Shown piece by piece: positions 8,909-17,239 of a DNA stretch of 64,000 bases. Source of the DNA: an uncultured Clostridia bacterium. Its GTDB lineage: Bacteria; Bacillota; Clostridia; Oscillospirales; Ruminococcaceae. The stretch covers positions 1 through 64,000 of the forward strand of contig CANQYD010000005.1 in NCBI GenBank assembly GCA_947627985.1, written 5' to 3'. The position numbers were made by a program, and so were the translations under genes. Position 1 is the stretch's first letter. Every line of letters starts with the position of its first letter. A model generated the notes under the pieces. The model saw only the letters and a program-made list of their open reading frames with translations. It was not told the origin of the DNA and did no database searches.

Positions 8909-8967
8909 AAGTCAGAAATCAGAAGTCAGACCCCAGACCTCAGACCTCAGACCTCAGACCTCATACC
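8909..8967. repeat. Heptamer tandem tract (TCAGAAG / TCAGACC)
   Basis: About eight 7-bp units of the type CAGAAGT, CAGAAAT, CAGACCT follow copy 2 of R2 and run to the stop codon of the minus-strand lipoprotein. The unit differs slightly from the TTAGAGG units seen with R1 repeats but has the same period. Confidence 0.8.
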
Positions 8968-9498
8968 TCACAGATCGGAAGTCTCCTCCTCCACTTTCTC
9001 AATCAGATCAAACCTCGTAAACTCCACGCACATTCCGTCCGCCAGCTCGAGCTTGATCGGAATGTTATTTTTTGACAGCGTGAGAGTGTAAGCCCGATCG
9101 TCCAAAGTCCCCGAGGCAAGGCTCTGCTCGTCTCCGACGATGACGTCGAGCGGCTGGGCATAGAGCCGGTCCATGTTTTTGATGACGGCTGATACCACCG
9201 ACCCCGCCGGGAATCTTCCGGTGTCGAAGGTAAAGTGCAGCCCGTCGAAGCTGACCTCGGTCTCGCCGTTCGAGACCGTAAAGATCAGCCCCTTTACAGC
9301 CGCCGGGGAGAGCATCTCGACCTGCCAGCAACTGTCGGCATACCTGCTTAGGCTGGCTGTGTACGCCGTTTCCCCGACGGTGATGTCAGCCTCTGCGATA
9401 AAGGACGGCGGCAGCGTGACCTGAGACGTCGGGGAGACGCTGCACCCGCAGAGCATAATGAAGATCAGAAGGATTGCCGGAACAAGAATTTTTCTCAT
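8968..9498 (-). CDS. Putative lipoprotein, unknown function
   Basis: 176 aa. Signal peptide KILVPAILLIFIMLCGC with lipobox MLCGC, so the mature protein is probably a membrane-anchored lipoprotein. ATG 9498 chosen over an in-frame ATG 15 bases upstream because AAAGGTGAT sits at the right distance before it. The mature part is beta-rich (AEADITVGETAYTASLSRYA) without a named domain. Last gene of the iscS-to-lipoprotein run, 4 bases after nnrD. Its stop codon touches the heptamer tract. Confidence 0.8.
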   Translation of the reverse strand: MRKILVPAILLIFIMLCGCSVSPTSQVTLPPSFIAEADITVGETAYTASLSRYADSCWQVEMLSPAAVKGLIFTVSNGETEVSFDGLHFTFDTGRFPAGSVVSAVIKNMDRLYAQPLDVIVGDEQSLASGTLDDRAYTLTLSKNNIPIKLELADGMCVEFTRFDLIEKVEEETSDL

Positions 9499-9502
9499 GA
9501 GA

Positions 9503-10483
9503 TCACCTTTCAATTTTCTTGAAAAGCTCCGGCAGCTCGTTCAGAATGTCCGACGGCAAAGTCCCCCTTTCGGAGAGCTTTTTTGTAGCCGATTCGCACG
9601 CAAGTCCCTGCACCGTCACGCCGATCTTAACGGCTTCCGACACGGGATATCCCTGAGCCGCAAAGGAGGATATCAGCCCTGCCAAGAGGTCTCCGCTTCC
9701 GCCTCTTGCGAGCCCGGAATTCCCTCTTACCGACAGATACGACCCTTCTTTAGCGCAGATGACGGTCGATGAAGATTTTGCGCATATCACAGCCCCGGTG
9801 CGTTCATGAAGGCTTTTAGCGCACTCAAAGCGGTTTTTTCGGACATTATCGACATCCTCCCCGACAAGACGTGCGAGCTCGCCCGGGTGAGGCGTCAGAA
9901 CGACCTCTGCCTTAACCTTTCTGAGACATTCTATGCACTCCGAGACAAGGTTTATGCCGTCGGCGTCGATTATCATCGGGCACTCAGCCGAATTTATCGC
10001 GATATCTAAAATTTTGGCGCAGTCTTTTCCCTGACCGAGCCCGCAGCCTATAAGCAGCGCGTCGGCTGATTTTATGATCTTTTTAATATCGTTTTCTCTC
10101 CCGGAAATGTCGATAAACCCGTCCCTATCGGACTCCAGCGGAAAAACGGTCGCCTCTCTTGCATAGCTCATCAATGCCGACGCGGCTGATTTTGTGGTGA
10201 TGACATTCAAAAGCCCCACGCCGGACCTAAGAGCCGCCATCGACGCCAGCTGCACTGCGCCCTGATATCGGTCGGAACCGCCTATAAAAACAAGCTTGCC
10301 GAAGCTGCCCTTGTGCGAATTTTTAGGGCGGGGCTTGACAAGCTTTATTACTTCACAGGCTTCCAAAATCTCAATTTCGCCTTCTGATGAACCGAATTCA
10401 TTAACCGTTTCGGCGATCCTTAAATCCTCGGAAAACGCCTTATCTTCGGCTTTTTTGAAGTCACTTGCAGATATTCTCTTCAT
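9503..10483 (-). CDS. nnrD: ADP/ATP-dependent NAD(P)H-hydrate dehydratase, stand-alone
   Basis: 326 aa ribokinase-like fold. Conserved motifs: GSDRYQGAVQLASMAALRSG, the DADG motif (IIDADGINL), LTPHPGELARL and the GNSGLARGGSGDLLAGLI active-site loop. It repairs hydrated NADH/NADPH. Most bacterial homologues are bifunctional with an N-terminal epimerase (NnrE, total about 500 aa); here only about 50 unrelated residues precede the dehydratase, so the epimerase is missing or encoded elsewhere. Overlaps acpS by 23 bases, an order seen in other Firmicutes. Confidence 0.92.
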   Translation of the reverse strand: MKRISASDFKKAEDKAFSEDLRIAETVNEFGSSEGEIEILEACEVIKLVKPRPKNSHKGSFGKLVFIGGSDRYQGAVQLASMAALRSGVGLLNVITTKSAASALMSYAREATVFPLESDRDGFIDISGRENDIKKIIKSADALLIGCGLGQGKDCAKILDIAINSAECPMIIDADGINLVSECIECLRKVKAEVVLTPHPGELARLVGEDVDNVRKNRFECAKSLHERTGAVICAKSSSTVICAKEGSYLSVRGNSGLARGGSGDLLAGLISSFAAQGYPVSEAVKIGVTVQGLACESATKKLSERGTLPSDILNELPELFKKIER

Positions 10484-10835
10484 TTTTTATCTCCTCCGCG
10501 ACGACGACAGCCATCGCATATTCCCGGGTGTGCGTAAGACTGACTGTAAAGGAAAACCCCTTTGCAGCTTCTTTTGCCCTTCCAGAAAGCATGAGATAGG
10601 GCGCGCCCGAATTATCTCTCAAAACCGACACCTCATTTAAGGAAAATCCCCGGACCCCGGTGCCGAGAGCCTTTGAAAAAGCCTCTTTCGCGGCAAAATT
10701 AGCGGCATACGACTGCGCGCCCCTGCCCTCAAGAAGATCAATCTCCTCCCGGGAATAGACCCTTTCCCGAAAGCCCTTGATTTCAAGGCTTTTTTTGACG
10801 CGGGATATCTCGATAAGGTCCGTCCCGACCCTCAT
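10461..10835 (-). CDS. acpS: Holo-[acyl-carrier-protein] synthase
   Basis: 124 aa. Conserved GTDLIEISRV and FAAKEAFSKALGTG motifs supply the Mg2+/CoA site; SLTHTREYAMA near the C-terminus is typical. It transfers 4'-phosphopantetheine from CoA to apo-ACP for fatty acid synthesis. Overlaps both neighbours, so it is in an operon. Confidence 0.95.
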   Translation of the reverse strand: MRVGTDLIEISRVKKSLEIKGFRERVYSREEIDLLEGRGAQSYAANFAAKEAFSKALGTGVRGFSLNEVSVLRDNSGAPYLMLSGRAKEAAKGFSFTVSLTHTREYAMAVVVAEEIKNEENICK

Positions 10836-11326
10836 GACAGCCTCGGAAGGTAGGGAGAGATCGCCTCAATCATTCTCTCATCCGGCGTGAAAATCAGAGC
10901 CGCATGCCCGTATTTTTCATCATCATAGACGATGACGTACCTCTCGCCCTCGCCGCAGGCAAAAATTTCCGAGCAGTCCCCCGGAACATTTTCCCCCTTC
11001 ATAAAAGCCGTCGCGCGCTTAAGAGGCACCTCGCAAAGGCTTTTGCGGCTGCTTCGGTTGATGATCTTATCTATCACAAGATCAGCCCCGACCGCGGAAT
11101 ATTCATACTCGACATTGAGCCTTGCAGCCAAAAACCACCCGCCTGCCAATATTCCGACCGACAGCACCGCGCTGATGAAAAGAGCCGCCAGACTTTTTAA
11201 TATCAGCCCCGCGGCGCCGACGACCGCGATCGCCAAAACGAGCGAGCCGAGCATTATAAGAAGCTTATTTATCCCGTCACGGTGGGTCTGCTCGCGTTTG
11301 ACGAGCTGTTCGCGAATTCCGTCCAT
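10832..11326 (-). CDS. Two-TM membrane protein, unknown function
   Basis: 164 aa. Two adjacent transmembrane segments (about residues 20-42 and 46-68: LVLAIAVVGAAGLILKSL and LFISAVLSVGILAGGW) are followed by a cytoplasmic domain of about 95 residues resembling PH-like membrane-associated domains (VEYEYSAVGADLVIDKI, RYVIVYDDEKYGHAALIF). No enzyme motif seen. Four-base overlap with acpS and 13 bases after the SDR gene. Confidence 0.7.
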   Translation of the reverse strand: MDGIREQLVKREQTHRDGINKLLIMLGSLVLAIAVVGAAGLILKSLAALFISAVLSVGILAGGWFLAARLNVEYEYSAVGADLVIDKIINRSSRKSLCEVPLKRATAFMKGENVPGDCSEIFACGEGERYVIVYDDEKYGHAALIFTPDERMIEAISPYLPRLS

Positions 11327-11339
11327 ATTTTTTCTCCTT

Positions 11340-12065
11340 TCAGATGAAAAATCCGCCGTTTACCGAAAGATTCACCCCGGTGATGAATGAGCTTTCGGAC
11401 GAAGCCAAAAACCCGATCGCCTTTGCGACCTCTTCGGGTCTGCCGATCCGCAAAAGGGGAGTGCTGTCTTTCAAATCAGCCATCGCCTCTTCATCGAGCT
11501 CGTCGTTCATCTTGGTATCGATGACCCCCGGGGAGACGCAGTTGACCCGGATCCCCGACGGTCCCAACTCCTTTGCAAGAGCCTTTGTGAAGCCGATTAT
11601 CCCGGCTTTACATGCCGAATAAACAGCCTCGCAGGAGGCGCCCGTCTCACCCCAGACCGACGCCACGTTGACGATCGACCCGGCTTTTCTTTTTATCATA
11701 AATTCCGAAATCTCTTTGGAGCATAATATCGCTCCCAAGAGGTTGACTTCTATCTGCCGCCTTATATCTTCCTCCGACATATCCTGCAAAAGCCCGATAT
11801 AACTTATCCCGGCATTATTCACAAGCACCGTGGGATAAGAGAAATCCTCGGCATGGGATATCAAATTTTTAACATCATCGGTATTTGATATATCAGCCCC
11901 GACAGCCTTTGCCGAGCCTCCCGCGGCATTTATCTTCCTGACGGTCTCATCGGCGCCCGCTTTGTCTTTGTGATAATTGACTATCACCCCGAAGCCCCTC
12001 GAGGCAAGTTCAATTGCGGCAGCCGAGCCGATTCCCCCGGAGCCTCCCGTAACTATTGCTGTCAT
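11340..12065 (-). CDS. SDR-family NAD(P)-dependent oxidoreductase (FabG-like)
   Basis: 241 aa. Cofactor motif TGGSGGIGSA, NNAGISYIG, catalytic Ser in VNVASVWGETGAS and the YxxxK pair in YSACKAG; ends with LSVNGGFFI. ATG 12065 follows CAAGGTGAT; a longer reading starts inside the preceding gene. Similar to 3-oxoacyl-ACP reductases, and acpS is nearby, but SDRs are diverse and there are no other fab genes here, so the substrate is unresolved. Confidence 0.88.
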   Translation of the reverse strand: MTAIVTGGSGGIGSAAAIELASRGFGVIVNYHKDKAGADETVRKINAAGGSAKAVGADISNTDDVKNLISHAEDFSYPTVLVNNAGISYIGLLQDMSEEDIRRQIEVNLLGAILCSKEISEFMIKRKAGSIVNVASVWGETGASCEAVYSACKAGIIGFTKALAKELGPSGIRVNCVSPGVIDTKMNDELDEEAMADLKDSTPLLRIGRPEEVAKAIGFLASSESSFITGVNLSVNGGFFI

Positions 12066-12069
12066 AAAA

Positions 12070-13014
12070 TCACCTTGCAAAATTTCCCGGGTCGTACTCT
12101 TCATAGGGATAGAGCCAGTAGACCGTGACGGTGTATTTGTCGGAATAGGGGTCCCAATATGCCGTCGCCCCGCCGCCGAAGGAATAGAGCCCGCCGTCGG
12201 TCATGACCTCGCAGTACCGATCTCCCCGGGCTATCGCTTCGCTCTGGATTCTGTCTATCTCCTCTGGCTCCGTGACATACAGCCCGTGAGATTTATAATA
12301 CAAAAGGTCGTAGCTGTCCGCCTTTGGGTAATCCTCCTCATTCCAGCGGTGGAGGATTTTCATGACGCTGTCCGGCACCATGACGTAGAAGTGAAATGGG
12401 ATTCTGCCCTCTTCATCGGGCGCAAAATCGTCCCAAGTGGCGTCTACATGGTAATAATTTCCGTCAATATGCACGAGGTTCCATGCATGTTCTTCCCATG
12501 AGTTAATGCCGTCGCCCTCGCCTCTTATGATCTGAGACTCCACCCCGAGCATGTCCATAAAGAGCTGAAACAGCGTGGTATATCCCATGCATATGCCCTG
12601 CCGCAAAGTCAGCGCGCCGTAGGGATTTTCGGTATCGGGGGTCTGATGGGGTATGGCAAGCAGCTCGTTTTCATCATAGGTTAAGTGCGTGACGATCCAG
12701 TCATGCGCCGCCGCGACGATATCCGGCTCGCTCATTCCCTCTTCATAAAACTCCGGGATAACCTTCTCCGCCTCTTCAAGTATGGTTAAATCTTTTTCGG
12801 ATAGGTTTGACCGATCGCCCGACCGATATGCCTCTAAAATTGCGGAGGTGTCATATATCGGGGTGGGTGAGTTATCATCATCATCTTCCGGAATCACCGC
12901 CTCTGAATTGTCGGGGGAGGGAATATCATCTTCCGGATTATCATAAACATCGGCATTTTGCGCGCACCCGGTCATCATCAGGATAAATACGAGGAGCAGA
13001 GCAAGCTTTCTCAC
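12070..13014 (-). CDS. Transglutaminase-like domain lipoprotein
   Basis: 314 aa. Signal peptide with lipobox (MTGCAQ), an acidic linker, then a transglutaminase/cysteine-protease fold. Catalytic triad candidates: Cys in LRQGICMGYTTLF, His in EEHAWNLVHIDGNYYHVDAT and Asp in DATWDD. Such bacterial proteins may cleave or crosslink surface proteins or peptidoglycan peptides. Overlaps the SpoIID-like gene by 4 bases and lies next to two sortases, pointing to an envelope function. A much larger relative is encoded at 38.3-42.1 kb. Confidence 0.88.
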   Translation of the reverse strand: MRKLALLLVFILMMTGCAQNADVYDNPEDDIPSPDNSEAVIPEDDDDNSPTPIYDTSAILEAYRSGDRSNLSEKDLTILEEAEKVIPEFYEEGMSEPDIVAAAHDWIVTHLTYDENELLAIPHQTPDTENPYGALTLRQGICMGYTTLFQLFMDMLGVESQIIRGEGDGINSWEEHAWNLVHIDGNYYHVDATWDDFAPDEEGRIPFHFYVMVPDSVMKILHRWNEEDYPKADSYDLLYYKSHGLYVTEPEEIDRIQSEAIARGDRYCEVMTDGGLYSFGGGATAYWDPYSDKYTVTVYWLYPYEEYDPGNFAR

Positions 13015-14603
13015 TTTATCGTCACTCCCGTGTAGTAGTGGGTGAGGATCTGGTCAAACGTGTAGCCGTTTTTGGCATAGAGGTTCGCGCCTATCTGCGA
13101 CATCCCGACGCCGTGACCGTAGCCGTAGGTCGTGAAGGTAAAGACGCCGTCGGAGTAGCTGACGGTGAACGCGGCTGATTTCAGCGGCAGGATATAAGAG
13201 CGGAAGATGTGCCCGGTGATGGTCCTCTCCCGACCGTTTATATATGCCGTCGTGTGACCGTCTATCGCCATTTCGCCGACGTAGATCGAGTCGTTATTGC
13301 TTAATACCCTTATCCAGTCGTAGTAATTTTCCGAGAGCCTGATGTCGGTCTTTGATTCGATCCTCTCCCTCAGCTCGTTCACGGTGTAAGACGTCTGAAG
13401 CCCGTAATATTTGGTATCAAGATAGTCAAAATCATTTCTCACCGACTGTAGATACGGCAGGTCCCCGCCCCATACGTTTTTGGAGGCGGCGGAGAATCCA
13501 CCCTGAGAAGCCGAGAAGGGCGTCATGATGTACTCGCCGTTGTAATACACGGCAAGCCCGTCTACGGCGTCGACAGCCTTTTTGATGGTGGAGGAGGGGT
13601 TAGCCTTGGTGCCTATTTCGGCGACCTCGCCCTTTTGCTCGTAATATTTGACATAGGTATATGCGGCGACCGCCTGAGCCTTGATAGCCTCAAACTCGAA
13701 GCTGTCTCCGACCTCGGCGTTAGTGATCTCGCAGACGATGTCGTACGCGTTATCCGTCCTCATCTGACCGTATGTGGTGTCATAAATTGTCAGGGTCTCG
13801 TTTTTGTAGCTTTTTGAAGATGGCGTAAATCCCCCGTTATCCGTAGAAATCGTCGCGCTCTGATTCATCAGTTCATCTATGCTCGACACCCCGAGCCTTG
13901 AAAGAAGCTCCGAAAGCTCCTGATCGGTAAGCTCTGTATATTCAGCGCCGCCCGTCAGCTCGTCTATATCGACCTGCTCGTCTGCGACCTCTTCTTCGGA
14001 GTCGTCGTCATACTCCTCGGAGTCGTCATCAAGCTCCTCCTCTTCCTCCTCGTCGTCAAATATTTCCTCCTCTTCCTCGGAGGTCTCGGCGGTTTTGGAA
14101 GTTTTTGCGGATTCCGATTTTGTAGCCTTGGTCTCGCTTTTTGTTTCGGCTTCGGTTTTCTTGGTTGCGGCTGCTGATTTTTCGGAAGACTCCGAAGCCG
14201 CCGTAGTCTCGGAAGCATCGTTATCCTGAGACGACACCGCGATATCCGAAACTTTAGTAGCCGCGGCAAGCTTCATGACCGCTCTTCCGGCGACCTGCTT
14301 ATTCACAAGCTGTTCGGGGGTCATGTTCTCGGTATTGACGCTTAACGGCGCTTCGGTAACGGGAGCCGTTGTGGTCACGGGAAGATCATACCCGACCCCC
14401 GGAAGCATATCTTCCGGCTCCTCGGTGACGGTCGTCTCGGCGGGTTCAGTTATTAAAGACCGGTCCGAAGGCAGGGCTTCCGAATCAAGAAGCGTCTTTT
14501 TTGCATAGACCTTGATAAACAAAAACGCGCAGGAATAGACAAGGATCAGGCACATAATAATGATGATCCTTTTCATATTGAAAAATTCCGTAAATTTTTT
14601 CAA
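13011..14603 (-). CDS. SpoIID/LytB-domain protein with long acidic linker
   Basis: 530 aa. One N-terminal transmembrane anchor (RIIIIMCLILVYSCAFLFI), then about 180 residues rich in Ser, Thr, Glu, Asp, including an almost purely acidic stretch near residues 175-215. The C-terminal half carries the SpoIID domain: FEAIKAQAVAAYTYVKYYE, SASQGGFSAASKNVWGGDLP and GYGHGVGMSQIGANLYAKNG. SpoIID-type enzymes are lytic transglycosylases on denuded glycan strands. A second, normal-sized SpoIID is at 32.7 kb, so this is probably the paralogue with a wall-spanning spacer, working with the adjacent sortases. Confidence 0.88.
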   Translation of the reverse strand: MKKFTEFFNMKRIIIIMCLILVYSCAFLFIKVYAKKTLLDSEALPSDRSLITEPAETTVTEEPEDMLPGVGYDLPVTTTAPVTEAPLSVNTENMTPEQLVNKQVAGRAVMKLAAATKVSDIAVSSQDNDASETTAASESSEKSAAATKKTEAETKSETKATKSESAKTSKTAETSEEEEEIFDDEEEEEELDDDSEEYDDDSEEEVADEQVDIDELTGGAEYTELTDQELSELLSRLGVSSIDELMNQSATISTDNGGFTPSSKSYKNETLTIYDTTYGQMRTDNAYDIVCEITNAEVGDSFEFEAIKAQAVAAYTYVKYYEQKGEVAEIGTKANPSSTIKKAVDAVDGLAVYYNGEYIMTPFSASQGGFSAASKNVWGGDLPYLQSVRNDFDYLDTKYYGLQTSYTVNELRERIESKTDIRLSENYYDWIRVLSNNDSIYVGEMAIDGHTTAYINGRERTITGHIFRSYILPLKSAAFTVSYSDGVFTFTTYGYGHGVGMSQIGANLYAKNGYTFDQILTHYYTGVTIK

Positions 14604-14652
14604 GTGCTCACACCTTTTAAATCTGATATCTGACTATCTGTTTTCTGACCTC
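14604..14652. repeat. Short heptamer-like tract between sortase and SpoIID-like genes
   Basis: CTGATATCTGACTATCTG and TTTTCTGACCTCTTATC in a 49-bp gap show the same 7-base phrasing (TCTGACT-like) as the longer heptamer tracts. It lies inside an otherwise compact operon. Confidence 0.5.
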
Positions 14653-15546
14653 TTATCGGGCTTTTTTGGGCATATGCCTGTCGGGATTCTTTTCATATGT
14701 ATCCTTGTAGACGCTCGGGTCTTCGCCCTCCCTGACCTTTCTTGCGACGACGACGAATCTTGAGTCGGAGAAGACGTAGTCGCAGGTAGAGAGCGTCAGG
14801 AACTGATCGCCGTACTCGCATTCCACGCCGGAGGTATAGTAATTTCTCAGCATGATGTTGTCATAGAAATAATTATAATCCTCCACCGTGTCGAAATTAC
14901 GGCATTTGAAGTATTCAAAGAGCGGAATATCGTCCTGATTTTCATAAATGCCTATCAGGAAGCAGGAGACGACGACATACTGCGCCTCTTCCCATCTCGT
15001 GTCGAAGTTGATGATATATGCGTCCCGAACCACATCAAGTTTTTTGTAGTCAAGGAGCATTCTGAAAAAGCTTCTGTCCTTATTTGAGTGACCGTAAAGG
15101 GTGACGTTGTCAGCCATGTCAAGACCGGTTATCGGGACCTTGTAATCGGCATAGATGGTGCCCTTTGCGTCCTTTTTCTTTTCAAAGTTCTTGTCAAGAT
15201 AGTAGGAGTTGTCCTCAGCCTGAACTACCGGATAGTCTATGTAGGGCTCGCCGTTTGAATGCGTAATTCCGTCTATTCTTATCCACCCGACAAAATCGTC
15301 GTTCTGCTCGTAATATTCAAGATATTTTTCCAAAGGCTCGGGCTCGACCGGCGGCGGCTCGGTGGTAGTGGCTTCTGTAGTAGCTTCGGAGACGGTAGTT
15401 ATCGGCGGGGGAGTGGAAAGAGTGACGTCGCCAGTCACCTCCGGCTCCTCTTCGATCTTCTTGCCGCAGCCCGTTACACTTGTCGATAAAACGGCAGCCG
15501 CGGAAATCATCGTCAAAATCTTTAAAAGGCTCTTTTTGCGGGGCAT
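14653..15546 (-). CDS. Class B sortase, lipoprotein-type
   Basis: 297 aa from ATG 15546 (preceded by AAAGGATCTG). The N-terminus has a signal peptide ending STSVTGC, a plausible lipobox. Class B sortase core: YPVVQAEDNSYYLDKNF, catalytic His in VTLYGHSNKDRSFF, catalytic Cys in LTLSTCDYV and Arg in FVVVARK. Sortases cleave sorting signals and attach proteins to peptidoglycan or pilins. Tandem with a second class B sortase; no pilin or NPQTN-type substrate is encoded in this operon. Confidence 0.9.
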   Translation of the reverse strand: MPRKKSLLKILTMISAAAVLSTSVTGCGKKIEEEPEVTGDVTLSTPPPITTVSEATTEATTTEPPPVEPEPLEKYLEYYEQNDDFVGWIRIDGITHSNGEPYIDYPVVQAEDNSYYLDKNFEKKKDAKGTIYADYKVPITGLDMADNVTLYGHSNKDRSFFRMLLDYKKLDVVRDAYIINFDTRWEEAQYVVVSCFLIGIYENQDDIPLFEYFKCRNFDTVEDYNYFYDNIMLRNYYTSGVECEYGDQFLTLSTCDYVFSDSRFVVVARKVREGEDPSVYKDTYEKNPDRHMPKKAR

Positions 15547-15565
15547 TTCTTTCAGATCCTTTCGT

Positions 15566-16675
15566 TTAGTTATTCGGGACGTAATATTCATAATCCGGAC
15601 CGCCGTCGTCCACAACTTTCTTGCCGTTGGCATGGAGCCATTTTTCCGGCATATGGCGGTCGGAATTGAATTCATAGGTATACTGATCGGGGTCCTCGCC
15701 GGGTCTTAACTTCCTTGCGACAAGGACGTATCTCGAATCGGTGATCTCAAACGAGCATGTAGAAAGCGTCAGATACTCGTCGTCGATGGTGCAGTCGATA
15801 TCCGTCTTGTAGTAGTTTCTGTACATGACGTTTTTGTACCAGTAGTCAAAATCCGCCGGGGTATTGAATTCCACGCAGTTGTGATAGGAAAACAGCGGCT
15901 GATTGTCGTCCTCCTCATTTGTCGATACAAAGAAGTAGCCGATGACGATATACTCGCTCTCTTCATAAAGCGTGCTGAAATTGATCAGCCGATGTTCGCT
16001 CACAAATCCCGGGGACGTGCGGTTGTAGTCTCTCAAATGATGGAAATAGTATTCCGTCTTCATGTTGTGACCGTAAATCGTGACGTTAGAGGAGTGCCCG
16101 ATTCCGGTGAGATTAGCCCTGTAATCGGCATAGAGAGCGCCGTAGTCCTGAGTCTCGCCGTAGAAATCCTTTTCAAGATAGTAGTCGTTGTTATCCGTCT
16201 GAACGACGGGATAGTTGATGGCGAGCTCGTCCGTATCTTCAAGATAAATCCCGTCGATGGAGAGCCAGCCGACGACGTCGGGGTTGATCGCGTATAAAGC
16301 GTCAAATTTTGAAAGCCTCTGAGGGGGAGCCGACGGAACATTCGGGTCCTCTGTCTCGGGTGTGCCGATCTGAATCGGGTTCTCGGGATTTACCGCCGCC
16401 CCTTGCCCGCCGTCGGAAGTCACCGAGCTGTCGGGGGAGTTGAAGAGGTCGGAGAGGGTCTTCTGGTCGTCGATCATGCTCTTTGAACCCATGAAGTATA
16501 TATATGCCGTGTAGCACCAGTATATCAGCACTCCCACAGACACTATGAAAACGAGTTTTCTGATGATCTCCCTCGGGGTATCGCCCTTCCAAGGGATTAT
16601 CTCCTTTACTCTGCCCATGAAGGAACGGTCCCGCTCGACGCGGACGCCTTTTCGCACTTCATTAAGCATCGACAT
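15566..16675 (-). CDS. Class B sortase, membrane-anchored
   Basis: 369 aa. A single transmembrane segment (KLVFIVSVGVLIYWCYTAYI, about residues 40-62) anchors the enzyme. Catalytic His in VTIYGHNMKTEYYFHH, Cys in LTLSTCSFEI and Arg in YVLVARKL. GAGGAGGACT precedes ATG 16675. It resembles the downstream sortase over the whole catalytic domain, including the shared FNSDRHMPEKW / KNPDRHMPKKA ends, so the pair probably arose by tandem duplication. Confidence 0.92.
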   Translation of the reverse strand: MSMLNEVRKGVRVERDRSFMGRVKEIIPWKGDTPREIIRKLVFIVSVGVLIYWCYTAYIYFMGSKSMIDDQKTLSDLFNSPDSSVTSDGGQGAAVNPENPIQIGTPETEDPNVPSAPPQRLSKFDALYAINPDVVGWLSIDGIYLEDTDELAINYPVVQTDNNDYYLEKDFYGETQDYGALYADYRANLTGIGHSSNVTIYGHNMKTEYYFHHLRDYNRTSPGFVSEHRLINFSTLYEESEYIVIGYFFVSTNEEDDNQPLFSYHNCVEFNTPADFDYWYKNVMYRNYYKTDIDCTIDDEYLTLSTCSFEITDSRYVLVARKLRPGEDPDQYTYEFNSDRHMPEKWLHANGKKVVDDGGPDYEYYVPNN

Positions 16676-16708
16676 AAAACAGTCCTCCTCATTAAAGACG
16701 CTGACGAT

Positions 16709-17227
16709 TCAATGCCTGTTGATGAATTCCTCCGCCTTCTTAAGAACGGCGCAAGCCGTCCCGAGGCGTATCTCCTGCCGCGTAAGCTCGCCGAAACGAT
16801 TAAGTGCCAAGTTGGCGGCATATCTCTTATCCTTATAAATAACGGCTATGTAGACGGTCCCCGCGGGATTTATCCCGTCTCCACCGGGACCCGCGATACC
16901 CGTCACCCCGGCTGATATATCGCTGCCCGAGATTCTCATGACGTTTTCAGCCATGGATATCGCAGTCTCGGACGACACCACGCCGTACTTTTCGATAATG
17001 CTCTTCGGCACGCCCAAAAGTTCCTCTTTTATCCTTTCCGAGTAGCTGACGACGCCGCATTCAAATATTCCCGACGCGCCCGGCACCGAGGTGATGATCT
17101 GCGAGATCATTCCTCCCGTGCAGCTTTCCGCCAAGGAAATGCGCAAATTCTTCTCAATCATACATTGTACCACAAAACCTGCCGTTTTGTCAATATATTC
17201 GCGCGCAAGCGCTTCAAAGCTTCTCAT
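16709..17227 (-). CDS. CinA C-terminal domain protein (NMN amidohydrolase type)
   Basis: 172 aa, only the C-terminal domain of CinA. Motifs: LAESCTGGMISQIITSVPGA, GVVSYSERIKEELLGV and VTGIAGPGGDGINPAGTVYI. Stand-alone forms (PncC) deamidate nicotinamide mononucleotide to nicotinic acid mononucleotide in pyridine nucleotide salvage. Together with nnrD further down the same run it gives a small NAD-maintenance theme. GAGGTGAAAA precedes the ATG. Confidence 0.9.
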   Translation of the reverse strand: MRSFEALAREYIDKTAGFVVQCMIEKNLRISLAESCTGGMISQIITSVPGASGIFECGVVSYSERIKEELLGVPKSIIEKYGVVSSETAISMAENVMRISGSDISAGVTGIAGPGGDGINPAGTVYIAVIYKDKRYAANLALNRFGELTRQEIRLGTACAVLKKAEEFINRH

Positions 17228-17239
17228 TTTTTCACCTCT

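Noticed and set aside
8909..8967. CRISPR-like array
   Set aside because: The repeat is a direct 7-bp tandem without spacers, and there are no cas genes.
16709..17227. Truncated or frameshifted CinA
   Set aside because: Stand-alone C-terminal CinA proteins (PncC) of this length are common, the frame starts with its own RBS, and no N-terminal CinA sequence is found upstream, where thiI lies.
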